64,000 bases of DNA from contig OY101116.1 in assembly GCA_956465555.1 (NCBI GenBank), positions 3,720,001-3,784,000 of the forward strand, given 5' to 3'. The position numbers and the translations under genes are program-made. A model generated the notes under the pieces. That model had not been told where the DNA came from. It was given only the letters and a program-made list of their open reading frames with translations, and ran no database searches. Source of the stretch: Nitzschia sp. pyKryTriq1. Its lineage: Eukaryota > Bacillariophyta > Bacillariophyceae > Bacillariales > Bacillariaceae. Of this stretch, positions 50,394 through 58,560 are shown piece by piece. Numbering within the stretch: the stretch's first letter is position 1; every line of letters begins with the position of its first letter.

Positions 50394-51794
50394 TTACCAT
50401 CCAGGTTTTTCTTCAGTTTCATTGGATCCCACCGATGTCGCATTGGGTAATCCTGCATTCTGCAAAAGTTCTCGAGCTACATCCATACCCATACTGTCTA
50501 CAAAGCCTTGAATCCATGGTCGTATCTCATCGTCCGAGCCTCCACCTCTTTCTACCGCCCGCTCCAACCATATATCTCTTCGTCGCAATGTTCCCTTTCT
50601 TGCATCGTCACGAAACGAGTAAGATTCCCAACTGCCCAAATAGTGGTGAATACCCAGGGGAATCGATCCATAATTCCGCCAAGGAGAAGATGCGGGACAG
50701 ACAGATAGCAAGGGTCTATGTGTTCTTCCACCTTGTCGCAGATCCTCGTCCGTTATCCGAGACACATCAATGACGGCCTTTCCAAGTCCATCATGCTTGC
50801 CTCTCTTGGTATGTCTATATCGATACCGGAGAGTATCGAATCGATCGGGATCGATCCAATCTGGTACATAATATCGTTGTTGGACCACATTTCTTTCGCT
50901 TTCCACGGCACTGTAGAGAGCGCGCGGGACATGTAAACATATCTCCGAAAGATCACGTTGTATTGTTTGACTGACGTTGCTGCTGCTGCTGCTGCTGCTG
51001 TTGTTGTTGTTGCTATTGTTGTTGTGTGAGCCTGGTGGAGCTTGCTTGTAGGCCTGGATCAGCTTCAGAATGTGGCCAGGCTGACGCTTGAACGCTACGC
51101 TGCTATAATCCTCAGCATCATGTGTTGCTGTTGTTGTTGTTGTTCTAGATTGGTGGTTTTGTTCTCTGGAAAAGAAGAACTCATCACTGATTGTCAAGAA
51201 TTCATCGGTATCGTGATACGTCGTGTATGTCCGGTTCCGATGGTGCAAATATCGGGAGCATTCTTGATAAAACTGAGCCTGCCGTGCATTGTGCATGTTT
51301 TTGAGCTTGCCCTTGTCATCCTTTGGACTTCTTGTTAAATTTTCTTGTGCAAAATCCGAGTCACTCCACACTGTGATTTCGTCCATGAGAGAATACCAGC
51401 GTTTGGGGATTTCTAGTTGGGTCGACGAGTACGGATCCACGGCGATCACGAGATGCCTCAATGGTAGCGCAAAATAGTGATAAGCGATCCATTCCGCCAT
51501 GTGGTGGTTATCATCCATCCAGAGGATGCAAGCCGAAAAGCTCTCGTCAGGCACCAAACTATTCATATGCATTTCATTCTTGCTGTTCAAAATATCATGA
51601 TTGGCTTGTTGGCTGTAGGATGGGCGATTTTTTGTGATTTCCCACGAGAGGCCTTTCAGTGACTGGAATTCATGGTACTTTCGAAACGACAAGAGGAATA
51701 GAGGAATGGTGAATAATATGATTTTTTTCAGTTGTTGCTGTCGTCTTGTTGTTTCTCCCTTGTTGGTTGTTAGCTTGGATAGCAAAATCGTCAT
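50394..51794 (-). CDS. GT92-like (DUF23) glycosyltransferase, type II membrane
   Basis: The first real ATG at 51794 gives 466 residues; the frame extends three codons further only with TTG. A short cytosolic arm and one membrane helix (KKIILFTIPLFLLSF) precede a lumenal domain. Family features: WIAYHYFALPLRHLVIAVD, DPYSSTQLEIPKRW, QAQFYQECSRYL and the metal-site-like HDTDEFLTI, which resembles the D-x-D region (D-x-DEF) of GT92. A Gln/Asn/Ser low-complexity stretch (around SNNNNSSSS) sits in the middle. Probably adds galactose or another hexose to glycans in the Golgi. The gene is convergent with the membrane protein at 48-50 kb, with 235 bases between. Confidence 0.72.
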   Translation of the reverse strand: MTILLSKLTTNKGETTRRQQQLKKIILFTIPLFLLSFRKYHEFQSLKGLSWEITKNRPSYSQQANHDILNSKNEMHMNSLVPDESFSACILWMDDNHHMAEWIAYHYFALPLRHLVIAVDPYSSTQLEIPKRWYSLMDEITVWSDSDFAQENLTRSPKDDKGKLKNMHNARQAQFYQECSRYLHHRNRTYTTYHDTDEFLTISDEFFFSREQNHQSRTTTTTATHDAEDYSSVAFKRQPGHILKLIQAYKQAPPGSHNNNSNNNNSSSSSSSNVSQTIQRDLSEICLHVPRALYSAVESERNVVQQRYYVPDWIDPDRFDTLRYRYRHTKRGKHDGLGKAVIDVSRITDEDLRQGGRTHRPLLSVCPASSPWRNYGSIPLGIHHYLGSWESYSFRDDARKGTLRRRDIWLERAVERGGGSDDEIRPWIQGFVDSMGMDVARELLQNAGLPNATSVGSNETEEKPGW

Positions 51795-52038
51795 TTCCGA
51801 CAATGAGAAAACGAAACAAAGCTACCACTCCAAGCCGCTCCACAACCAAACCTCACGCCCTGTTCATATTCTTCGCGACACCGCAATAATAAGAGCAAAG
51901 AGCAAACAAAACGTTGTTGAAGTATTCGTGAGATAAAAAATACCGAATTGATGTGGTCATATTAGTCAGATTAGTAGCGGCCGGGTCATTTCGAGAATGA
52001 CTCGTCACCGATCGCTTGTTGCTGATCGTAATACTTTC
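51795..52038. other. upstream region of the GT92-like gene
   Basis: No gene or repeat supported. Confidence 0.35.
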
Positions 52039-52133
52039 ATAACTTTCATGTTACTGCTTGCAATTATCCTATGCACACTCTTTGGCTACAGTATAACTTT
52101 CATGTTACTACTTGCAATTATCCTACACTCTTT
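52039..52133 (+). repeat. two-copy direct repeat of about 41-45 bp
   Basis: ATAACTTTCATGTTACT-[GA]-CTTGCAATTATCCTA...CACTCTTT at 52039-52083 and 52093-52133. The second copy lacks four bases. Lies just outside the inverted-repeat element. Confidence 0.75.
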
Positions 52134-52256
52134 CTTATTCGATACCCCGAATGGATTCTCCCGAACGACTAAAGGGATTAGAAGGGAAGGCCTATTAATT
52201 CGATAACGGTACCGGTAGTGTATGGCGGGGCACTGTTGAAATCGTAGAGTTCCGGG

Positions 52257-53166
52257 CTGCAACCTGCGGTACTTCCGGGATTTCTTGGGTTCACGAAAAC
52301 TACAGAACATGCCGGCACATAAAATAACAGATACTCAACGGACAGTACGACATGGAATTCCAAATTGGAATTCCATTTTCCATTTTGGAATTCCAAAATG
52401 GAAATTGGAATTCCATTTTCCATTTTGGAATTCCATTTTGGAAATTGGAATTCCATTTTCCATTTTGGAATTCCATTTTGGAATTTGGAATTCCAAAAGG
52501 GGGCGAGTGCTGACTAAGGGGTCGCCCCCGCCACTCCAGTCAAGCGACAGTCAATCACAGCGCTACGGATCCGTTGGAAGCGCGCTATTTTACAAGGTGT
52601 TTCTGCTATTTCACAACGCGCGTGCCACAATTAATACGTCAGCAAATAACGATAATCACAAAGTTAGTGTTCTACAGGTAAGTTTTAACGTCCAACATAC
52701 AACTACTGTAGAGTACTGTATTCAAACTACCGTAGAGTTCTGTATTCAAACTCTACGAGTACTCGTAGTACAGTCCTGTAGTTGTACCGGTACCGGTACG
52801 TACGCACAACAATCGAAATAGGCCGGCGACCATGGGATTATTTTTCATGCATGGCCGGCGCGAGAAGAAGCGCCAGTGCGCTTGAGAATACTTGTACCCG
52901 TACCTGGTACTGTACGAGTACCGGTAGTTGTACAGGGCGCAGCGGGGGGCGTTCGTTGCGAACCGCTCACCCCCTTAGGCAAATAAAACTTGGAATTCCA
53001 AAATGGGAAATGGAATTCCAAAATGGAAAATGGAATTCCATTTTCCATTTTGGAATTCCAAGCGCTTATGTATTTAAATTGACACTTAGGATTTTTGGGT
53101 TCAACGGTTCGCTGCAATTCTGCCGATAGCCGGAGAAATCCCGAAATTACTGCAGGTTGCTGGCTG
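52257..53166. mobile_element. inverted-repeat element with TGGAATTCCA arrays
   Basis: About 910 bp with imperfect inverted ends: 52257-52289 (GCAACCTGCGGTA... GGGATTTCTTGG) and 53131-53166 (its reverse complement reads GCAACCTGCAGTA...). Inside each arm is an array of TGGAATTCCA palindromes joined by ATTTTCCATTTT-type spacers: about eight copies at 52353-52497 and four at 52991-53061. Next to the left array and before the right array lie facing GGGGGCGAG/CGCCCCC-type segments. The centre holds GTACCGGTAC palindromes and no open frame with a recognised transposase. The layout resembles a foldback or MITE-type DNA element; no target duplication was identified. Confidence 0.6.
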
Positions 53167-53265
53167 CTCGACGATTTGGGCTCTTTTGAATACTTGGACT
53201 AACTAAACACGATTCGAAGTTTCGAAATGTAAATTAATGAGCTATTAGTGTCAGGGTATTCTTAG

Positions 53266-53382
53266 TGCCCTATGCACGAGGTAGTCGACAAGAATGATTG
53301 AAAGTAAAAATTATGAGCTAGAAATGAATTGTTATTTTGGAACCACTTGTTTCAAAATCAATTGTTGAGAAAAGATATTGCG
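53266..53382 (+). repeat. dispersed repeat family A, copy 3 (short)
   Basis: About 117 bp, matching the first two thirds of copies 1 and 2 (TGCCCTATGCACGAGGTA through GAGAAAAGATATTGC), with a few substitutions. The 3' third seen in the others is absent. Confidence 0.8.
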
Positions 53383-53825
53383 CTTGAAGTACCTGTAGTT
53401 TTATTACCTGTAGCCTGAGTAACGAGTCGAGTCTTGTAACGTCTGTACGACGCTCAGCCGCTATTTACGAAACGGCCCCTTGATCGAGTAGGTCTAAAAG
53501 GTCGAATTGGTCATTCTCAGACATCAAAGAGACCACGCATAGTTCTACTAGAGAGTAGTAGAGTGCAGAAAAAAAAGTATCTTCAAGACAGAAAGATCGA
53601 AAGCGGCCAGGTGATGTCGCGGTGTGATCATCGTTCATTTGTCACATCCCCATCGCACCATCCCCGATAGCAAGCTTAGTGCAGAGCCATCAATCTCGCC
53701 TCTACGAAACCTTTTGGAGTTGGAGATACTGTACTCGTAGTCAGCAAACGATATTGCTACACGTACTATATACCAGCACTTTCAGTACGAAGAAATCGTC
53801 GACTACTATATTGTGGCTGATAGCG
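53383..53825. other. upstream region of the peroxiredoxin-like gene
   Basis: No gene seen. An open frame runs into the next gene from 53679 but begins with GTG and encodes no targeting signal, so it is not used. Confidence 0.4.
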
Positions 53826-55835
53826 ATGAATCGACTACTGCTACTAATGCCGAGAGTGACGATTCTCGTGATGATTCCGATGATTATGTTTCTTTCTTTC
53901 TTGGGACAACCGGTCAGTGCCTTTCGGATGGCACAGTACCATCAATCCATCAGACGTATTGTAAGATCTCCGTTGTTGAGACCGATCACCGTGGAACCCC
54001 CTCTTCCATATCCTATTACTAGTAGCATTCCTCCTTTTACCGCAGCTACCGCGGTCACCACAAGAATGTCTCAGCAGACGAGTAAAAGCAGCAGCGGTGG
54101 CGACGACGACCAACTTAGTCTCGTGTCGTCAATCGCCGATTCGGTACAAGTCAGCACAGTGGACGGAGAAACATTGTCTCTGGGCCAAGCGCTTCGTGGT
54201 GGACAGGACGAGGACAAAAGCGATGACAACACATCATCACCATCATCACCAGTTGTCTTGTCGTGCCTCTCTCATTTTGGAGATTTCAATGCCTGGGAAT
54301 TGACACAGCAATATGTGGCTGCTCTCAAACCGGGCGGTAAATTGGCCGAATCACCATCATCGTCTACTGGTACGACTCCTCCTCCTCGAGTCGTCTTGGT
54401 GGGTATCGGATCCGTGGCGTCGGCCAACCAATTCGCAAAGGACTTGGAGTTACAAGACCTAATAGATTCAAATCGATTGACACTGGTGGCTGATCCAAAT
54501 GGTGCTGTCACGGAAGCCTTGAATTGCTACAAAGGATGGCTGACGGTAGATCCGGTTCATCGGGAACGATATCCTCAGTCCGATGTCTCCCCTTATATCA
54601 AGCTACTTGGAATGATATTTGGATTTGGATCGCCTGGAACTATTCAAAATGTATTGTATGGCTATGTGGGAGACACATCGGGGCGTAAAGGAGTCGATGG
54701 GCGTGCGTGGGTTGTCGATTCCTTGTTGCAAGGAGCCTCAAAAGGACGGTTTCCGAAACTGTCATCCGAAGCCTTCAAAGATACGCCAATCACTTCATGC
54801 CTTCGTCCGTTTGAATTGGCCACTCTGAGGTTACAAACTGGGTTGCACATTGTTCAAAATTGGGGGAAACTTGTGCCTCAAGAAGCTACCAGTGGAATGA
54901 CTCGCGTCGGGGACTTGTTGACTCGCATGGGAGGGACCTTTGTCTTGGACTCCTCGGATATGAATTGTCAATGGAGTTATTTTGATCAAGGAATTCTGAA
55001 CTATGCCGATGTGGATGAGGTCTGCCAGGTCGTACAAGCGGTTTCTAGTGGACAGCAATATGTCCCATGGACCAAGCAGCAACGAGAAGCACTGAATCAA
55101 GAACGCGAAGCGGCGTTGGCTCGCAAGGTGAAAGAATCCTCCAATACTAGTCAAACGCCACCGGCCAAGCCCGCCTATTTTGCGGCGCCCATTGAAGAGG
55201 TTGTGGAGGCGGATCCATCGCTTGAAGTGACTGAGGAAGAATCTGCTATGGACGATGATTCATTGGACGAGTTAGAGGACGCTATCATAGAGGAGCTCGA
55301 CGAAGAGGCGGTTGAAGAGCTGGAAGCGGCATTTGCAATGGATGGTGTTGAGGAAGGAGCATTGATTGAGGAAGGAGCATTGATTGAGGAAGGAGCATTG
55401 ATTGAGGAAGGAGCATTGATTGAGGAAGCGCTCTCAAGCAGTCCAGGAGAAGCATCGGAAGAAACTGCTCGTACCAAGGAATTATTCCAACGTTCCCTGC
55501 TGAAGGCGCGTCTCAAGTATGCATCGACTGCAATTGCAACCAAACGAGTAGAGCCAAAGAATAGTATGCGACTCTCCCCTCCGCTGTCGAAAACAATCTC
55601 GGAAGAGAACAATGTACCTGCGACAAGCGTGATCACCGACGATAAAGAGCTCTTTCATCGAAACTTGCTCCAAGCACAATACCGATATTCCAACTGGTCG
55701 GTTACAGCTACGTCCAAAGAAGAATCCCCGGCAACCCCTGATTACCATCATGTGGGCGTCTCAGCTGAGAGTAAGAAGAAGGAAATGTTCCACCGAGCAA
55801 TGTTGAAAGCCCAAATGCAGTACAACCCGTCCTAA
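53826..55835 (+). CDS. peroxiredoxin-like (AhpC/TSA-2, PRXL2-type) plastid protein with C-terminal KE-F-R repeats
   Basis: 669 residues from the ATG at 53826, which directly starts a signal peptide (MNRLLLLMPRVTILVMIPMI region) ending VSA|FRM, an ASAFAP plastid site. Residues about 115-430 match the thioredoxin-fold AhpC/TSA-2 family: LSCLSHFGDFNAWEL, a VVLVGIGSVASANQFAKDL stretch, VADPNGAVTEALN, then WVVDSLLQG and GGTFVLDSSD. The CxxC seen in active PRXL2 enzymes is not clear here; instead SCLSHFGD occupies the region. The C-terminal part is acidic and ends with three copies of KE-[LM]-F-[HQ]-R-x-x-L-[KQ]-A-[RQ]-x-x-Y at about residues 551, 607 and 652. Lipid or thiol redox in the plastid is possible. 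Confidence 0.72.
   Translation: MNRLLLLMPRVTILVMIPMIMFLSFLGQPVSAFRMAQYHQSIRRIVRSPLLRPITVEPPLPYPITSSIPPFTAATAVTTRMSQQTSKSSSGGDDDQLSLVSSIADSVQVSTVDGETLSLGQALRGGQDEDKSDDNTSSPSSPVVLSCLSHFGDFNAWELTQQYVAALKPGGKLAESPSSSTGTTPPPRVVLVGIGSVASANQFAKDLELQDLIDSNRLTLVADPNGAVTEALNCYKGWLTVDPVHRERYPQSDVSPYIKLLGMIFGFGSPGTIQNVLYGYVGDTSGRKGVDGRAWVVDSLLQGASKGRFPKLSSEAFKDTPITSCLRPFELATLRLQTGLHIVQNWGKLVPQEATSGMTRVGDLLTRMGGTFVLDSSDMNCQWSYFDQGILNYADVDEVCQVVQAVSSGQQYVPWTKQQREALNQEREAALARKVKESSNTSQTPPAKPAYFAAPIEEVVEADPSLEVTEEESAMDDDSLDELEDAIIEELDEEAVEELEAAFAMDGVEEGALIEEGALIEEGALIEEGALIEEALSSSPGEASEETARTKELFQRSLLKARLKYASTAIATKRVEPKNSMRLSPPLSKTISEENNVPATSVITDDKELFHRNLLQAQYRYSNWSVTATSKEESPATPDYHHVGVSAESKKKEMFHRAMLKAQMQYNPS
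55350..55421 (+). repeat. 18-bp coding minisatellite, four copies
   Basis: GAGGAAGGAGCATTGATT occurs four times in a row inside the peroxiredoxin-like gene and encodes four exact EEGALI units. Copies look identical, which suggests a recent expansion; length may vary between strains. Confidence 0.9.
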
Positions 55836-56089
55836 ATCAAGTGAGTCGCCCGGGGCCCCGGACACCGAAAATGACAACGACTAAAGATCCACCGAACCAT
55901 ACAGTAAGATCAAGGATGTAAATAAGTCAGATCCATGAAGCAGCAAGCGAACCAGGGAGGCAGAATCACATTGCGCCTTCATCCAGCAACGTCAAAAGGC
56001 CACCCAGCAGGTCACATTCACCAATAAACGACTATAAAGTGTACACAAATTATTATTAACCGTTTCGAGGCGACTGGTGAATGAATTAA
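55836..56089. other. convergent gap, no gene seen
   Basis: 3' ends of two converging genes; nothing else supported. Confidence 0.35.
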
Positions 56090-57163
56090 TCATCGAGATT
56101 TCGCAGCAAGTGGGCACACTTTGCCTCGACACTCTGTAGATCCATCCAAATGCTGGACAATAGTCCTCCACGTCAAATTGATTCTTTCTCCTTGAGTGAA
56201 CGGGTCATCCATGTACTCTTGAGAATCTCCTGGCCATATCGAATGGAAATAGTGCTTCTGAAACATTCCCTCCATGGTCATTATATCCCCGTGTCGCAGA
56301 ATTTGCTCATGGACCATTCCCGATGGGTATTCATCTTGGGCTTGGTCCTCGCTGTACTCCTTTTTCTTCACAAGAAACTTTCTGGCTCCTCCATTCCGGC
56401 ACAGAGATAACGAAATGATACAAGTCGGACGCTGCAACCCATCAAACAAGAATTCATCGTCGGCATGGAATCCCACCCCGCCACCTTGAGGATAGTAATT
56501 CAGGTTGCACGAATTCAGTAAATGCTGACATCCAGTCACTTGTTGAATGACTTGCGTCAATTCCTCAACTGTGCGTTGGAACGGAGAGGATGCCATCACC
56601 CGAGTTTGCCAGGTATCCGAATATCCGTAGTCGCACTCACAGCCTTGTTGAAAGGTACACCATGCTGTCTTTCGAAGCAATTTCTTTCCCTTGTAGTAGG
56701 CGTCTGTCCAAGCGAGCGAAGAGGAGGAGTCTTCCTCGTACTTCGAAGGATGTAAGGCATCAAACCATTGGTCTAGCTCACTGCGAGTCGTCCAGTTATT
56801 GTCTTTTCCTCTCTTGTCGTCATCTCCGCCATCGCCATCATCCCGCCAGGGCAACAAGTATGAAAAACTCTCTCTTGGTTCGTCCACCAAGAAAGGAAGC
56901 CATAGGCGTTCGTCCAGCGAACTCGTCTGTGGGATTCTGTCGGCGTTGTCACCTGTCACTGGATGCGATGTCTTCATCGCGGAAAGGTGGTCAGCATAGA
57001 CAAGAGATGCTAATAGTACCAAGAGAAATGGCAGAAGAGATCTTTTCTTCTTGCGTTGATGCGATTTTGGATTTTTGTGGAGAAGAAGGTTATGAGCCAC
57101 AAATATTGGCGCGCCACTTTGAGGTCGAGTCGCACTAGTCAATGCAATCGCGAAACCTCTCAA
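56090..57163 (-). CDS. AlkB-like 2-oxoglutarate/Fe(II) dioxygenase, 5' end unresolved
   Basis: The open frame gives up to 357 residues but starts with TTG at 57163; an upstream in-frame stop leaves no ATG before it. The first ATG is at 56977. Because a basic-hydrophobic segment (KKKRSLLPFLLVLLASLVYA) lies before that ATG and looks real, a missed upstream exon is more likely. The catalytic domain is ALKBH2/3-like: NLNYYPQGGGVGFHADDE with the metal-binding H-x-D, SLSLCRNGGARKF, GDIMTMEGMFQKHYFHSIW with the distal His, and RINLTWR with the 2-oxoglutarate-binding Arg. Function: oxidative removal of alkyl groups, from DNA or RNA. The hydrophobic N-terminus suggests membrane or organelle placement. 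Confidence 0.78.
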   Translation of the reverse strand: MRGFAIALTSATRPQSGAPIFVAHNLLLHKNPKSHQRKKKRSLLPFLLVLLASLVYADHLSAMKTSHPVTGDNADRIPQTSSLDERLWLPFLVDEPRESFSYLLPWRDDGDGGDDDKRGKDNNWTTRSELDQWFDALHPSKYEEDSSSSLAWTDAYYKGKKLLRKTAWCTFQQGCECDYGYSDTWQTRVMASSPFQRTVEELTQVIQQVTGCQHLLNSCNLNYYPQGGGVGFHADDEFLFDGLQRPTCIISLSLCRNGGARKFLVKKKEYSEDQAQDEYPSGMVHEQILRHGDIMTMEGMFQKHYFHSIWPGDSQEYMDDPFTQGERINLTWRTIVQHLDGSTECRGKVCPLAAKSR

Positions 57164-57469
57164 GCACGATGACGATTTTGCGTGAATGAAGAATCGTTGC
57201 AGCCCTTATTGGTTCCGTGAACACCATGGAATTGGATCTTTTCTGTTCATCTCGCCTGGGCAACCTTGATATCTTCACAACGTGGTTCGATCGAAGTCAA
57301 TTTCATACAATAGATGCTTCGAGGAAGGCACTGGAACGATGCATCCATCTCAAGGCTCCCTTCGCCGTAAGGATACTTGCATCGTTCCTCTTCTCACAAA
57401 AAATCATTCCCAACACTGTGAAAGACCGACACTATACACTTACAATAGCATACATTGACAACATCCAAC
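57164..57469. other. divergent promoter region
   Basis: Short shared upstream region of the AlkB-like gene (minus) and the glutathione transferase (plus), about 300 bp. May also contain the missing first exon of the AlkB-like gene. Confidence 0.4.
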
Positions 57470-58156
57470 ATGACCATCCTTCCCAATTCTCCTCTCGTCT
57501 TCAAGTACCTGAACTTGCCCCTTGGAGCTCGTGGAGGGGTCACTCGATTCTTCCTCCTCAGTCAAAATATCCCATATGAAGAACAACTCGTCTCCATGGG
57601 CGACGCGTGGAGCACCGAAAAGAAGCGCATGATTGAGACTGGCGAGAACCCTTCCGGGACCTTGCCCCTATTGTACTCTAACAATGGTCAAGCCCATCCC
57701 CAACACATTGCCTCGATTCGCTACTTGGCACGCGTGCACAAGTTGACGTCGGGTGACGACTACAAGGACTACGTCCAAGATTTGGTGGCTGATGAGTATC
57801 AAGGCTTTCGTGATGAGTGGGTCAAGGTGACCTTTACTGGAAGCGACGAGGACAAGACTATATACAAGAAGGGAAATTTGGTGGATCAGTTGAACAAGTT
57901 CAATGCCTTGTATGAAAAGTTCCAGACTGACAGCACCTTTTTGAGTGTCAGCGCCAAGACCAGTCAGCCCTTGTGGGGAGATGCCGCCATATACGGCTTG
58001 ATTCGCGATCACATTTTGACCGGATACATTTCCTTGGAGGACCTGGCTGCATACCCCCGTTTGTTGAACATGTACCAAGCTTATGAATCGATTCCTGCCG
58101 TGAAGGAATGGCTCGAAAAGTCGAACAACAAGGACGAAAAGAAGTCTCAAGAATAA
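57470..58156 (+). CDS. glutathione S-transferase
   Basis: 228 residues from the ATG at 57470 (the frame begins earlier with TTG only). The N-terminal thioredoxin-like half reads FKYLNLPLGARGGVTRFFLLSQNIPYEEQLVS, then GTLPLLYSNNGQ and the glutathione-anchoring QHIASIRYLAR in place of the usual Q-x-S-x-AI-x-RYLA. The C-terminal helical half ends LEDLAAYPRLLNMYQAYESIPAVKEWLEKS. It resembles sigma or related classes. Cytosolic, no import signal. Joins glutathione to electrophiles; the divergent partner is an alkylation-repair-like enzyme, which fits a detoxification theme but shows no more. Confidence 0.85.
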   Translation: MTILPNSPLVFKYLNLPLGARGGVTRFFLLSQNIPYEEQLVSMGDAWSTEKKRMIETGENPSGTLPLLYSNNGQAHPQHIASIRYLARVHKLTSGDDYKDYVQDLVADEYQGFRDEWVKVTFTGSDEDKTIYKKGNLVDQLNKFNALYEKFQTDSTFLSVSAKTSQPLWGDAAIYGLIRDHILTGYISLEDLAAYPRLLNMYQAYESIPAVKEWLEKSNNKDEKKSQE

Positions 58157-58560
58157 AATGGAAACGAAACGGTTCAAGAGAACAGCATTTGACAGTGTTA
58201 CGTGGTACGAATGCAGCTTATGCGAGATGGTAGCAATGTGTTTTTTTGAAAAACGACATAAGACTAGATATTATGTTAACTATATCTTCACTCTATCTAC
58301 AGTCTCTAGGAACGAAAGTAGTAATGTAGTGCATCATCAAAATCCCTGTGCACTCTCCCCAATGCTATATTCCGAACTCACCTTGAGATTGATTCGCCAT
58401 AGTACTTGTCCCCTGAATCCAAACCTACTGATGCAAGCCGTAACTGCACCCCTATTTGACGTCAGTCCCCGCTTAACGACAGCATGATAGCAAGAAAAAA
58501 GGTCGAAACTTCGGTCTCTGCTCACGCCACCACGCACTTACAAAAAGTACACGCGTCAAC
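58157..58560. other. convergent gap, no gene seen
   Basis: Between GST and the Cdc20-like gene. No supported frame or repeat. Confidence 0.4.

Noticed and set aside
52178-53129. Open frames through the TGGAATTCCA arrays
   Set aside because: They encode repetitive EFQN/FPF-type strings from the repeat itself and change frame between copies.
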